Of a stretch of DNA of 64,000 nucleotides, positions 24,175-32,634 are shown piece by piece; position 1 is the stretch's first letter, and each line of letters begins with the position of its first letter. A model generated the notes under the pieces. That model worked only from the letters and a program-made list of their open reading frames with translations, was not told the origin of the DNA and made no database searches. Origin of the DNA: Acidimicrobiaceae bacterium (GTDB lineage: Bacteria; Actinomycetota; Acidimicrobiia; Acidimicrobiales; Aldehydirespiratoraceae); the NCBI GenBank assembly GCA_009837445.1, contig VXTM01000004.1, forward strand, positions 130,642 through 194,641, read 5' to 3'. The position numbers were made by a program, and so were the translations under genes.

Positions 24175-24225
24175 ACGGTGGATCGCAAAGCAATCCGGGT
24201 CAACGGAACATGCGCACACACCGGT

Positions 24226-24249
24226 GAGGCCAGAACAACTGGCGGCCTC
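24226..24249. terminator. short hairpin between convergent cbiB and PPOX genes
   Basis: GAGGCC (24226-24231) pairs with GGCCTC (24244-24249); an alternative inner pairing is CCAG/CTGG. It lies between the two convergent stop codons (24174 and 24252). No U-tract, so efficiency is uncertain. Confidence 0.4.
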
Positions 24250-24251
24250 GG

Positions 24252-24725
24252 TCAGTCCTGCTCTTGGGGGAACAGCCGGGCCGGGAAGCCGCCGCGGGAG
24301 ATGGGACCCCACCGCTCCACGGCCACGCGGATCAGCGACTTGCCGTGGGCGACCATGGTGGCCCGGTACTCGTCCCAGTCGTCGTGGTGGCCCCGGATGT
24401 TGCGGTAGTACTCGACCAGCCCCTCGACCGATTCGGGCGCGTCGAGCACGGTGGTCGTGCCGTCGCATTGCACCCATTCGCCGTTGAACCCCTCCGACAT
24501 CACCACCACCGACGCCCTCGGGTCGCGGCGGGCGTTGCGGGTCTTGGCTCGTTCCGGGTAGGTGGAGACCAGCAGGTCTCCGTTGTCGCCGAGCCCGACG
24601 GTCACCAGCGAGGCCTGCGGCCAGCCGTCGGCCCGCCTGGTGATCAGGACGCCCTGGGGCCGGGCACGGATGAAGTCGTCCAGTTCGGCCCGGTCGACGT
24701 CCCGGTCCCGCGCGATCGTCGGCAT
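24252..24725 (-). CDS. PPOX class F420-dependent/FMN split-barrel protein
   Basis: A 157-residue flavin split-barrel protein of the pyridoxamine-phosphate-oxidase-like family (actinobacterial F420-dependent subgroup). Seen: LDDFIRARPQGVLITRRADG, PQASLVTVGLGDNGDLLVST, AKTRNARRDPRASVVVMSE and the C-terminal RVAVERWGPISRGGFPARL. Such enzymes reduce quinones, biliverdin or other substrates with F420H2, or bind flavin or haem. The ATG at 24725 is the real start; the open frame running further upstream passes through the tRNA gene and is not coding. Confidence 0.88.
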   Translation of the reverse strand: MPTIARDRDVDRAELDDFIRARPQGVLITRRADGWPQASLVTVGLGDNGDLLVSTYPERAKTRNARRDPRASVVVMSEGFNGEWVQCDGTTTVLDAPESVEGLVEYYRNIRGHHDDWDEYRATMVAHGKSLIRVAVERWGPISRGGFPARLFPQEQD

Positions 24726-24788
24726 GGGCCTGCTCAGCCGGGTCTCTGGCCGCTGCTGATCATCCCCGCACGATAGGCCCGGCGGCTG

Positions 24789-24860
24789 TGCCCCCGGCAG
24801 GAATCGAACCTGCGCACACGGTTTAGGAGACCGATGCTCTATCCACTGAGCTACGAGGGC
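24789..24860 (-). tRNA. tRNA-Arg (anticodon CCT)
   Basis: On the minus strand a complete cloverleaf is visible: acceptor GCCCTCG pairing with CGGGGGC, D arm GCTC-AGTGGATA-GAGC, anticodon loop CTCCTAA (anticodon CCT), and T arm GCAGG-TTCGATT-CCTGC. The discriminator base is A and no CCA is encoded. It decodes the rare AGG arginine codon. It lies between the PPOX gene and the promoter of the Liv operon. Confidence 0.95.
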
Positions 24861-24982
24861 GGGGGTTGCGCGCATTGTTGCGCGGGTTCCAAGAGAAGCT
24901 ATCGGTCGGCACTCCTGGAGGCCCGCGGACACGGGCATCCACCTGTGGCTTGCCTGACTTTCAAAAAAGCGATGTCACTCTC

Positions 24983-25011
24983 TTGACAGGCCAATAGGGG
25001 CTGCATATTGT
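24983..25011 (+). promoter_or_regulatory. strong sigma70-type promoter of the Liv operon
   Basis: TTGACA (24983-24988), 17-nt spacer, TATTGT (25006-25011): a consensus -35 and a near-consensus -10 at ideal spacing. The expected start is about 25018, giving a leader of about 48 nt with AAGGAG before the ATG at 25066. Confidence 0.75.
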
Positions 25012-25065
25012 CGGGCTCGTGTCGATGCCGCAGGTTCGACCCATCCCTGCAGTCAAGGAGTAGCC

Positions 25066-26631
25066 ATGCAGACGACCCGACCCACGAACGGAGCACGGAC
25101 AGTGATCGGATGGCGCCTTCCGGCCGCACTGTTCGCGGTCTTGAGCCTCATCGCGGCCGCATGCGGCGACGACTCGTCTGACGACGCCGTCACAGAGCCC
25201 GCACCCACGACCGCGGCCGTGGCCGACGCGGCCGACTCTGCCGCGCTAGAGCAGGCGCAGGCCGACGCGGCCGAGGCCCGCGCCGAGGCCGAGGCCGCCG
25301 CAGCCGAGGCCGCGGATGCCGAGGCTGCGCTGGCTGAGGCGATGGCGCAGGCTGACTCGGCCGAGGGCGTCGACCCCGCGGTTGTCGAGGATCTCGAGGA
25401 GCAGTTGGCAGAGGCTCAGCAAGCTGCGGCCGAGGCCGAGGCGAAAGCCGAGGAGGCCGCCGCGGCAGTCCCCGTCGATGATCGCAACTGCGTGGACGAG
25501 GTGGTTATCGGCACGGTCTGGCCAATGTCGGGGACGTTCAGCTTCGTCGGCGACGCCGAGGTCGCGGGCGCGGCGAAGGCGGTGGAGGACATCAACGCGG
25601 CCGGTGGCGTCGAGTCGTTGTGCGGCGCCATGCTGCGGCTGGCTGTCTACGACGCGGGAGGCTCTGCCGAGGAGGCGGCCACTGCGGTCGAGCGGCTCCT
25701 CGACGACGAGCCCGACGTGTCGGCCATCGCCGGGTCGTGGCTGTCGTCGTTCAGCCTGGCCGCCACCGAGGTGTCCGAGCGGGCCGGGATCCCGTTCGTC
25801 ACCGAGAGCTTCGCCGACTCCGTCACCGACCGCGAGGGCTTCAACCACGTGTTCGCCTACTCGCCGCCGGCGTCGGCCATCAAGGGCCTCATCCTCGACG
25901 CCATCCAGCCGGGTCTCAACCAGGCAGGGATCACGATGGAGACGGTGGCGGTCGTGGGCTCCACATCGGCTGCGGCCGTGCCGCTGCAGCAGGCCCTGCT
26001 GGCCGAGTTCAACGAACGCGGGATCGAGGTCGCGGTCACCGACACCTGGGCGCCTGGAGGGCTCGACGATCCCTCGGGCGTAGCCACCAAGATCGCCAAC
26101 GCCGATGTGGACGTCATCTTCAACATCGCCTTCGCCTTCAGCGACGTGAGCGGGCTCCAGAACGAGCTGATCGCCCGGGGCGTCACCGCGCCCGTGGTCC
26201 AGAACGGCGGGCAGGGACTGCTGCCCGCGTGGGCCGACCTCGGCCCTGAGGTGGCCGGGCTGTCGACGTTCGTGTACGCCAACCCGCTTGCCGGAACCGA
26301 CGCCTTCGACGAGCTGGCGGCCGCAATCGACCAGCCCTACGCCCGCCAGGACCACATCGGCGGCTACTTCGTGGTGCATCTCATCACCGCCGCGCTGGAG
26401 CAGTCCGGCGACCCATCGCCGGACGCGGTCACCGAGGCCTTCAACAGCGTCAAGCTGACCGACGGGCCCGCGGTGGACCTCATGCCGACATCGGCGATCA
26501 GCTTCAGCTCGACGGGCCGCGTCGACCAGCACTTCGGCGTGCTGGCGCAGTGGCAGGAGGTTGACGGAAGGCTGATCCCGTGCACCGTCTATCCGGTGGA
26601 GTTCGCAGTGTGCGAGCCCGTGTGGAGCTGA
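25066..26631 (+). CDS. ABC transporter substrate-binding lipoprotein, Liv/HAAT type, with coiled-coil stalk
   Basis: A 521-residue lipoprotein. Signal peptide with lipobox LIAAAC (Cys33) is followed by an acidic linker, then an Ala/Glu-rich coiled coil (about 52-134) broken by GVDPAVV at 101-107, then a periplasmic-binding fold of the LivK/urea/amide (HAAT) family from about 141 (VVIGTVWPMSGTF, AAKAVEDINAAGGV, DDEPDVSAIAGSW). It binds an amino acid, amide or similar small polar solute for the permeases encoded next. The stalk is unusual: standard LivK proteins have none, and a similar stalk is found in the unrelated binding protein at 57715. The ligand cannot be inferred with confidence; the downstream catabolic operon suggests an amide or carboxylate. 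Confidence 0.92.
   Translation: MQTTRPTNGARTVIGWRLPAALFAVLSLIAAACGDDSSDDAVTEPAPTTAAVADAADSAALEQAQADAAEARAEAEAAAAEAADAEAALAEAMAQADSAEGVDPAVVEDLEEQLAEAQQAAAEAEAKAEEAAAAVPVDDRNCVDEVVIGTVWPMSGTFSFVGDAEVAGAAKAVEDINAAGGVESLCGAMLRLAVYDAGGSAEEAATAVERLLDDEPDVSAIAGSWLSSFSLAATEVSERAGIPFVTESFADSVTDREGFNHVFAYSPPASAIKGLILDAIQPGLNQAGITMETVAVVGSTSAAAVPLQQALLAEFNERGIEVAVTDTWAPGGLDDPSGVATKIANADVDVIFNIAFAFSDVSGLQNELIARGVTAPVVQNGGQGLLPAWADLGPEVAGLSTFVYANPLAGTDAFDELAAAIDQPYARQDHIGGYFVVHLITAALEQSGDPSPDAVTEAFNSVKLTDGPAVDLMPTSAISFSSTGRVDQHFGVLAQWQEVDGRLIPCTVYPVEFAVCEPVWS
25219..25467 (+). other. Ala/Glu-rich coiled-coil stalk segment of the Liv-type binding protein
   Basis: Encodes about 83 residues in which Ala, Glu, Gln and Asp make up nearly everything. 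The segment AEAALAEAMAQA, a DPAVV break, then EEQLAEAQQAAAEAEAK is closely matched by residues 91-130 of the protein at 57715. Confidence 0.75.
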
Positions 26632-26676
26632 CCAGAGTTCATCTCCCCCCGGTTCTCAATACTCTCCTCCTAGGGG

Positions 26677-26712
26677 CCGGCCCCGTCCCCGGATAGCTGG
26701 GGGCGGGGCCGG
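26677..26712 (+). promoter_or_regulatory. 14-bp GC hairpin between the binding-protein and permease genes
   Basis: CCGGCCCCGTCCCC (26677-26690) pairs with GGGGGCGGGGCCGG (26699-26712) with one G-U pair and an 8-nt loop. It follows the binding-protein stop by 45 nt and ends 8 nt before the permease start, so it could protect the upstream mRNA, cause partial termination and hide the permease ribosome binding site. No U-tract. Confidence 0.65.
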
Positions 26713-26720
26713 TTGGCGTG

Positions 26721-27602
26721 ATGGTCGAGTTCCTTCAATTCCTAGTGCCGGGGATCCTCATCGGCGGCGTCTACGCGCTGCTGGCGTCGGGCCTCGGGCT
26801 CATCTTCGGCGTGATGCGGGTGGTGAACTTCGCGCAGGCCGACTTCATGATGCTCGCCATGTACCTCTCGTGGGCACTGTTCGCGGGAGGATTCGGCTTG
26901 GACCCGTTCCTGGCCGTGCCCGCCGTGTTCGTGGTGTTCCTGCTGTTGGGGATGGCAGTGCACTGGCTGTTCATCCGCTTCGTGATCGGCCGGCGCGAGA
27001 ATCACGACGCCCAGGTGATACTCACCATCGGGCTGGGGCTGATCTTCCAGAATCTGATCCTCATCAAGTACTCGTCGGAGCCGCGGGTGGTGGCGCCGTC
27101 GTACGCCAATGCGGGCGACTTCATCGGCGACATCTTCATCAGCCGGGTGCGCCTCTACGCCTTCCTGCTGTCGGTGCTGGTCGCCGCGCTGCTGTTCGTG
27201 TTCCTCAACCGGTCACGCACCGGGCGAGCCATCCGGGCCGCGTCGGAGAATTGGGAGGCGGCCACCTACATGGGCATCGACATCGATCGCACCAACCGCA
27301 TCGCCTTCGGGGTCGGCGTGGCCCTCACCGCGGTGGGGGGATCGGCCCTGGTGACCTTCCAGAGCATTACCCCGTTCGTGGGATTCCGGTTCGTGGTGGT
27401 GATGTTCGCGGCGGTCGTGCTCGGCGGCCTCGGCAGCGTCAGCGGCGCCTTCGTGGGGGGCGTCCTGATCGGGATCATCCAGTCCGTGTCACAGGTGTGG
27501 ACCTCGGCCGCCGTGAAGAACGTCTGGGTGTTCGCCCTGTTCCTGCTCATCCTCTACGTGAGACCCAACGGCCTGTTCGGCAAGGTCCAGAGGGCCATCT
27601 GA
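26721..27602 (+). CDS. branched-chain amino acid-type ABC permease (LivH-like)
   Basis: A 293-residue inner-membrane permease with eight or so hydrophobic helices. Seen: FLVPGILIGGVYALLASGLGLIFG, VVNFAQADFMMLAMY, RRENHDAQVILTIGLGL, RTGRAIRAASENWEAATYMGID (the EAA-like cytoplasmic loop that contacts the ATPase) and GGLGSVSGAFVGGVLIG. It forms a heterodimer with the LivM half of the next gene. GTG at 26718 and ATG at 26721 are both possible starts; no clear ribosome binding site is free of the hairpin just upstream. Its stop overlaps the next ATG by 1 nt. Confidence 0.93.
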   Translation: MVEFLQFLVPGILIGGVYALLASGLGLIFGVMRVVNFAQADFMMLAMYLSWALFAGGFGLDPFLAVPAVFVVFLLLGMAVHWLFIRFVIGRRENHDAQVILTIGLGLIFQNLILIKYSSEPRVVAPSYANAGDFIGDIFISRVRLYAFLLSVLVAALLFVFLNRSRTGRAIRAASENWEAATYMGIDIDRTNRIAFGVGVALTAVGGSALVTFQSITPFVGFRFVVVMFAAVVLGGLGSVSGAFVGGVLIGIIQSVSQVWTSAAVKNVWVFALFLLILYVRPNGLFGKVQRAI

Positions 27603-29404
27603 TGCGGCGCGTCGTTCCCTTCGTCGTCCTCATCGCCGTGGTTGCGGTCCTCAACGGCTGGCTCGATCAGCGGTTCTATGTCCGGGTGCTGACGCTGTCG
27701 GTCGTGTGGGCGCTCGCCGGTGTGGCCTGGAACCTGATGGCCAAGGCCGGACAGATCTCGCTGGGCCACAGCGCGTTCGTCGGCATCGGCGCGTACGGAT
27801 TCACCATCCTGCTGCGCGGCGGCGGAACCTCGCCGTGGACGGGCATGGTCATCGGCATGGGCGTCGCCGCGGCGGTGGCCCTCGTGATCGGGCTGCCCAC
27901 TTTCCGGCTCAGGGGGTTCTACTTCACCCTGGCCACCATCTCGTTCCCGCTGATCATGGAACTGCTCGTCTCCCACTACGGGGACCCTGAGCTCACGGTC
28001 CCGTTCCATCCCGAGAACGAGTGGAAGTTCATGGAGTTCTCCGACTCCCACACCTATGTGTGGGTCGGCCTGGGGATGCTGGTGGTCGCCCTAGTGATCA
28101 GCGAGTTGATCGACGTGACCTCCTTCGGGTTCGCCCTGCGGGCCATTCGCGACAACGAGGTCCTGGCCCGGGCCGTGGGCATCCGCACGGTCGCATGGAA
28201 GTCGGCCGCGTTCATGATCTCGGCCGCGCTGTCGGCCGCTATGGCCGTGCTGTGGGTCAAGGCCGTGCTGCGGGTGACCGTCGCCGAGGAGGTCTTCGGC
28301 ATCACCGTGGTGATCGTGATGCTGTCGGTGGCCTTCGTCGGCGGGGTCGGCCAGACTTGGGGACCGGTCGTCGGCGCGGCGTTCCTGATCCCGCTGGCGA
28401 TGTTCCTGGACGACTCGATCGGCGAGTCCGTCCCCGGCGCTCAAGAACTCGTCTATGCCGCCGCGCTGGTGCTCGTCGCGCTGCTGATACCCCGGGGCAT
28501 CCTCCCCGCGATCGAGAAGGGCTGCCGCCGGCTGGCGACATGGCCCCGTCCATCGCTTGAACAGACGGGTCCAAGCCTTCTTGGGCGCCTCGTGGCACCG
28601 CCACCGCGGCCATCACCACTCTTGAGGACGCCCCGAAGGCCCCTCCGGCCGAGGCTCCCGCAACCGAGCGACGCTCCAGTGCTGGAGGTGGACGGCGTGG
28701 CCAAGAGCTTCGGCGCCAACCGCGTTCTGTCCGACGTGTCCTTCAGCGTCGATCCGGGCCGGCGGGTCGGCATCATCGGCCCCAACGGCGCGGGCAAGAC
28801 GACGCTGTTCAACATCATGACCGCCCACCTGCGCGCCGACGCCGGACGGATCCTGTTCAAGGGGGTGCAGGTGGATCACATGCGCGCCCCGCGGCGCTAC
28901 GAACTCGGAATGTCACGCACGTTCCAGGTTCCCCAGGGCTTCCATCTCATGTCTCCGCTCGACAATGTGGTCGTGGCCGCCATCGGCGCGTCGATGCCGG
29001 ATCCGGTGGCCGCCTCGATGGCCATGCTCGAACGAGTCGGTCTCGCCGGCAAGGCGCTCGCTGAGTTGAGCGCCCTCACCACCGCTGAGATTAAGAGCCT
29101 CGAATTGGCCCGCGCCATGGTGAGCGACCCGGACCTGCTACTGCTCGACGAGCCGCTCGCCGGGCTGAACGAGGCCGAGAGGGCCCGCTTCTTCGAGACC
29201 GTCGACGAGCTCGTCGCGCCGCACACGGCGATCGTGGTGATCGAGCACTCGGTCCGGTCGCTAATCCAGTACGTCGAATCGGTCGTCGCGCTCGACGAGG
29301 GCCTCGTCATCGCCCAAGGCCCGCCCGAGGACGTCGTGTCGAACCCCCGCGTCATCGAGGCCTACCTCGGATCGAGATGGATGGAACATGCTCGAGATCA
29401 GTGA
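27602..29404 (+). CDS. fused LivM-type permease and LivG-type ATPase
   Basis: A 600-residue fusion. Residues 1-305 are a LivM permease (KAGQISLGHSAFVGIGAYG, FALRAIRDNEVLARAVGI as the coupling loop, FVGGVGQTWGPVVGAAF). A Pro/Arg-rich linker of about 45 residues follows, then a LivG ATPase from about 360: Walker A GPNGAGKTT, SRTFQVPQGF (Q loop), LLLDEPLAGLNEAE (Walker B), H loop IEHSVRSL. The ABC signature LSGGQ is replaced by LTTAEIKSLELARA, a drift also seen in other LivG-like ATPases. Fusion fixes a 1:1 permease/ATPase ratio. The ATG overlaps the LivH stop; the end overlaps LivF by 17 bp. Confidence 0.92.
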   Translation: MRRVVPFVVLIAVVAVLNGWLDQRFYVRVLTLSVVWALAGVAWNLMAKAGQISLGHSAFVGIGAYGFTILLRGGGTSPWTGMVIGMGVAAAVALVIGLPTFRLRGFYFTLATISFPLIMELLVSHYGDPELTVPFHPENEWKFMEFSDSHTYVWVGLGMLVVALVISELIDVTSFGFALRAIRDNEVLARAVGIRTVAWKSAAFMISAALSAAMAVLWVKAVLRVTVAEEVFGITVVIVMLSVAFVGGVGQTWGPVVGAAFLIPLAMFLDDSIGESVPGAQELVYAAALVLVALLIPRGILPAIEKGCRRLATWPRPSLEQTGPSLLGRLVAPPPRPSPLLRTPRRPLRPRLPQPSDAPVLEVDGVAKSFGANRVLSDVSFSVDPGRRVGIIGPNGAGKTTLFNIMTAHLRADAGRILFKGVQVDHMRAPRRYELGMSRTFQVPQGFHLMSPLDNVVVAAIGASMPDPVAASMAMLERVGLAGKALAELSALTTAEIKSLELARAMVSDPDLLLLDEPLAGLNEAERARFFETVDELVAPHTAIVVIEHSVRSLIQYVESVVALDEGLVIAQGPPEDVVSNPRVIEAYLGSRWMEHARDQ

Positions 29405-30101
29405 CCTCAGTGCTGGCTACGACGGAGTCCCCGCGCTGCGCTCCATCAACTTCCGGGTCGGGCCACAGGAGCACGTAGCCATCCTCGGACCCAACGGCGC
29501 GGGCAAGACAACCCTGCTGAAGACGATCAGCGGCACCGTCGAAGCGGACTCCGGCTCGATCCGCTTCGACGGCCAGGACCTGCTGCCGCAGTCGCCGCAC
29601 AAGCGGGTCGAGGCCGGGATCGTGCACGTGCCCCAGGGGCGGATGATCTTCGCCTCCATGACAGTGGCCGACAACCTTCGCCTCGGCAGCCACCGCAGGT
29701 TTGCCCGGGACCGCCACGACGAGCGCCGCGAGCTCGTGCTCGATATCTTCCCTGCGCTGGCCGACATGCTCGGCCGCGACGGCGGCGCCCTGTCGGGCGG
29801 CCAGCAGCAGATGCTGGCGGTCGCGCGGGGAGTGATGGCCTGCCCCCGCCTGCTCATGCTCGACGAGCCCTCGATGGGCTTGGCTCCCCGGGCCGCAGAC
29901 GACATCTTCGAGGGCATCGCCCGGCTCCTTAAGAGCGAGACGACCGCGATGATCGTCGTCGAGCAACGAGCCCATGAGGCGCTAGAAGTGTGCGATCGGG
30001 CCTACGTGCTCGAGTCCGGGGAGGTGGCCCTCGAGGCCACAAACCGGGAACTCCTGACCGACGAGAGGCTGGCGGCCGCCTATCTGGGTTCAGAGATATG
30101 A
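29388..30101 (+). CDS. branched-chain amino acid-type ABC ATPase (LivF-like)
   Basis: A 237-residue ATPase: Walker A GPNGAGKTT, IVHVPQGRMIF (Q loop), an intact signature LSGGQQQMLAVARG, LLMLDEPSMGLAPRAADDIF (Walker B and D loop) and VVEQRAHEAL (H loop with Gln-Arg in the LivF style). It pairs with the LivG domain of the preceding fusion; only this subunit keeps a canonical signature motif. It overlaps the previous gene by 17 bp, so translation is coupled. Last gene of the Liv operon. Confidence 0.94.
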   Translation: MLEISDLSAGYDGVPALRSINFRVGPQEHVAILGPNGAGKTTLLKTISGTVEADSGSIRFDGQDLLPQSPHKRVEAGIVHVPQGRMIFASMTVADNLRLGSHRRFARDRHDERRELVLDIFPALADMLGRDGGALSGGQQQMLAVARGVMACPRLLMLDEPSMGLAPRAADDIFEGIARLLKSETTAMIVVEQRAHEALEVCDRAYVLESGEVALEATNRELLTDERLAAAYLGSEI

Positions 30102-30163
30102 GGCGCCGGTCGAGCGCTGCACTGATGCGGGACCCCAGAGCGCGCCCGGCGTGCCCCGTGCCG

Positions 30164-30778
30164 TCAGCCTCCGTCGGGGCCGTAGAAGCTGCGGTACCAG
30201 GCCCTGGTCACGATGCGAGCCACCGTCTCCACGTCCACCGGCGCCGTGTTGAGAGCGGCATGGGCGAACGTCGTGTAGGCCGTCTGCTCGACCAGCGAGG
30301 CCATGGCCCGGGCCACCGCGGTGGGATCCAGCCCGTCGAGTCGGACGCGATCGTCGTTCTCCACCGCATGCACGAACCGGGCCACGTGGCGCTCGCGCAT
30401 CGTCCACCAGATCGTGGTGAAGCGCTCCTCCACCGTCGTCGCCTCGATAAAGGCACGCAGCACGCCGCTGTTGGCGTGATAGTGCCGGAGGTACCCGAGA
30501 TTGGCTTCGTACAGGGCAGCCTCAGGGTCCTCGACGATGGGCGTCGACGACCGGCTCAGCCGGAAGAGCTCCTCGTGAAGGTCCCGGATCACGTTGGCGA
30601 AGAGGTCTTCCTTGTTCTCGAAGTACCGGTACAGACCGCCCAGGGAGAGCCCGGCCTGCTCGGCGACATCGCTCATGCGGGCATCGACGTAACCGTCCCT
30701 GGTGAAGACCTTCGACGCTGCGGCGAGGATCGCCTGTCGTGTTCGTTGACCCTTCGGGGTGGTCGGCTCAGTGGCCAT
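30164..30778 (-). CDS. TetR family transcriptional regulator
   Basis: A 204-residue TetR/AcrR-type repressor: N-terminal HTH with RQAILAAASKVFTRDGYVDARMSDVAEQAG and GGLYRYFENKEDLF (residues about 12-60), then an all-helical ligand domain (IIWWTMRERH-like helix, AVARAMASLVEQTAYT). It is divergent from the acyl-CoA synthetase operon at 31009 and convergent with livF. Placement makes it the probable regulator of the 31-38 kb operon, perhaps answering to an acyl-CoA of that pathway (inference). A candidate operator lies at 30881-30906. Confidence 0.92.
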   Translation of the reverse strand: MATEPTTPKGQRTRQAILAAASKVFTRDGYVDARMSDVAEQAGLSLGGLYRYFENKEDLFANVIRDLHEELFRLSRSSTPIVEDPEAALYEANLGYLRHYHANSGVLRAFIEATTVEERFTTIWWTMRERHVARFVHAVENDDRVRLDGLDPTAVARAMASLVEQTAYTTFAHAALNTAPVDVETVARIVTRAWYRSFYGPDGG

Positions 30779-31008
30779 GGGCGCTTGCGTCGTCGGGAGG
30801 CACCTGAACGGTGTGAGGCACGTGACTGGTCCCCATGTTGCTGGCCCCTGTGCGGGTCGTCCAAGGCCCGGAAGCCCGTAGCGGACAATCCTACCGGTCC
30901 GTCCGCCTGCCCATCCCTCAGTAACACAACAGCGACGTCGGTCTTTTGAAGATTGCTGAGAGCCTGCAATGCTGCAACGGGAGCGCCGGTCTGGATCGGA
31001 GGAGAGCA
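30779..31008. promoter_or_regulatory. divergent regulatory region between tetR and the acyl-CoA synthetase operon
   Basis: This 230-bp gap holds no gene. GCGGAC (30881-30886) and GTCCGC (30901-30906) form a perfect inverted repeat with a 14-nt centre that contains ACCGGT; it is the best candidate for the TetR site. No convincing -35/-10 pair is seen. GGAGGAG at 30998-31004 decides the GTG start at 31009. Confidence 0.45.
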
Positions 31009-32634
31009 GTGGTCGATGACATGGCGGAGCGCTACCGGCTCGCGGGATGGTGGACCGGCCGCCCGCTGATCGACCGCTTCGAGGCGCACGTCGCCGAGGG
31101 GCCGGGCGAACTCGCCCTGGTCAGCGGCAACAGCGTCCTGTCCCGTTCCGAGCTCTGGCAGGCAGCCGGAGAGTCCGCCGAGGAGATCCGTTCGGTCGTC
31201 GGCGGCAACAGGCGGGTCGTCGTGATCCAGTTGCCCAACTGCACCGCATGGGTCGTCATGTTTCTGGCTGCCTTGAGGGCGGGCTGCGTTCCGGCCACGC
31301 CCCCGGTCACCATGCCTGAGGCTCACCTGGACCACATCTTCCACCTGATTGACCCTGCCCTGGTCGTCTACGCCGGCCGGAACCGGCGGGCCTCAGCGGA
31401 CGAAGCGATCCAGCGGGCCGCCACTGGGGCCGCCACCGGGGTCGCGGTGGCCACCAGGGACGGAACCCTGCTGTCCGTGCACGGCCCGGCTGCTCCGCCG
31501 GACCGGACCGTCGAGGTGCCCGACACCACCGCGCACCTCATGTTCACCTCCAGCACGACCGGTCCGCCGAAGGCGGTCAGCCACACCGAGGACTCGCTGG
31601 GCGCCCTCAACCTGCAATTCGCAGAGCGATTCGGTCTCAACCATCGCACAGCCGTGTTCATGCCGTCACCGCTCGGCCACAGCGTCGGCGCCATCCACGG
31701 TGCCCGCCTCTCGCTGTTCCTGGGCGCGCCCCTCATTCTCCAAGACCGGTGGGACGCCTCGGCCGCCCTCGACCTCGTGGCCCGCCACCGCGCCGCTTTC
31801 ACCGCGGCGGCGACGCCGTTCCTGGTCGATCTGGCCGATGCGGAGTGGCATGGCCGCGAACCCAAGCTGGCGCCGTTGCGGAGCTTCCTGTGCGGTGGAG
31901 CCCAGGTGCCGCCAGTCCTCCTGCGGCGCTGCCGCACAGAGTTCCCCAATACGTTCGTCACACCGTTGTGGGGCATGACCGAGGGCGGCCTCACCACCTG
32001 TGTGGCCAGCTCGACACCCGGGCAGGTCGAGAACACGGTCGGGGTGGGGCTGCCCGGCCTGGAGCTGCGAACCCTCGGCACAGGCATGCGGTTGCAGACC
32101 TGCGGCGAGGGCGAGCTCGCCATGCGCGGGCCCGGCGTGTTCAACGGCTACTACGGCCAGCCCCAGCTATACGCCGAGCACATCATCGGCGACGGATTCT
32201 TCCGCACCGGCGACCTCGCCCACATCGACTCCGACGGATACGTGGCCATCACCGGACGGCTCAAGGACCTGATCATCCGGGCCGGCGTCAACATCTCCCC
32301 CGTCGAGACCGAGAACGCGATCGCCGCCCATCCCGACGTGGTAGCCGTGGCCGTGATCGGGTGGCCCGACGAGCGTCTCGGCGAGCGCATCTGCGCGGTC
32401 GTGCAGGCCCGAGCTCCTCTCAGTCTCGACGATGTAGTCACGTTCTGCGCGGCGCAGGACCTGCCGCGGCGGCATTGGCCCGAACGGCTGGTGCAGGTCG
32501 ACCACTTCCCGCGAACCGCCGCCGGCAAGGTACGCAAGCAACAGCTCCGCGACGAGCTGGTCAACGCCACCGCCTCGACTGCTGCGGTGGCAGGCCTCGG
32601 CGGCTCAGGCTCGGATCGGGGCCCGGACCGATGA
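31009..32634 (+). CDS. AMP-binding acyl-CoA synthetase (ANL superfamily)
   Basis: A 541-residue adenylate-forming ligase that activates a carboxylic acid to acyl-CoA. Seen: the P-loop TSSTTGPPKAVSHT, WGMTEGGLTT (A5), RTGDLAHIDSDGYVAITGRLKD (A7-A8) and the catalytic Lys in PRTAAGKVRK (A10). The GTG at 31009 is chosen for GGAGGAG 4-5 nt upstream. The closest character is that of the cyclohexanecarboxylate/medium-chain acid ligases, though specificity is open. First gene of a seven-gene operon with overlapping junctions; it probably commits the pathway's acid to CoA. Confidence 0.93.
   Translation: MVDDMAERYRLAGWWTGRPLIDRFEAHVAEGPGELALVSGNSVLSRSELWQAAGESAEEIRSVVGGNRRVVVIQLPNCTAWVVMFLAALRAGCVPATPPVTMPEAHLDHIFHLIDPALVVYAGRNRRASADEAIQRAATGAATGVAVATRDGTLLSVHGPAAPPDRTVEVPDTTAHLMFTSSTTGPPKAVSHTEDSLGALNLQFAERFGLNHRTAVFMPSPLGHSVGAIHGARLSLFLGAPLILQDRWDASAALDLVARHRAAFTAAATPFLVDLADAEWHGREPKLAPLRSFLCGGAQVPPVLLRRCRTEFPNTFVTPLWGMTEGGLTTCVASSTPGQVENTVGVGLPGLELRTLGTGMRLQTCGEGELAMRGPGVFNGYYGQPQLYAEHIIGDGFFRTGDLAHIDSDGYVAITGRLKDLIIRAGVNISPVETENAIAAHPDVVAVAVIGWPDERLGERICAVVQARAPLSLDDVVTFCAAQDLPRRHWPERLVQVDHFPRTAAGKVRKQQLRDELVNATASTAAVAGLGGSGSDRGPDR

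Noticed and set aside
24726..24938. N-terminal extension of the PPOX protein
   Set aside because: The frame runs through the tRNA-Arg gene (its translation includes ALVAQWIEH, a familiar tRNA-derived string), and the family starts at 24725.
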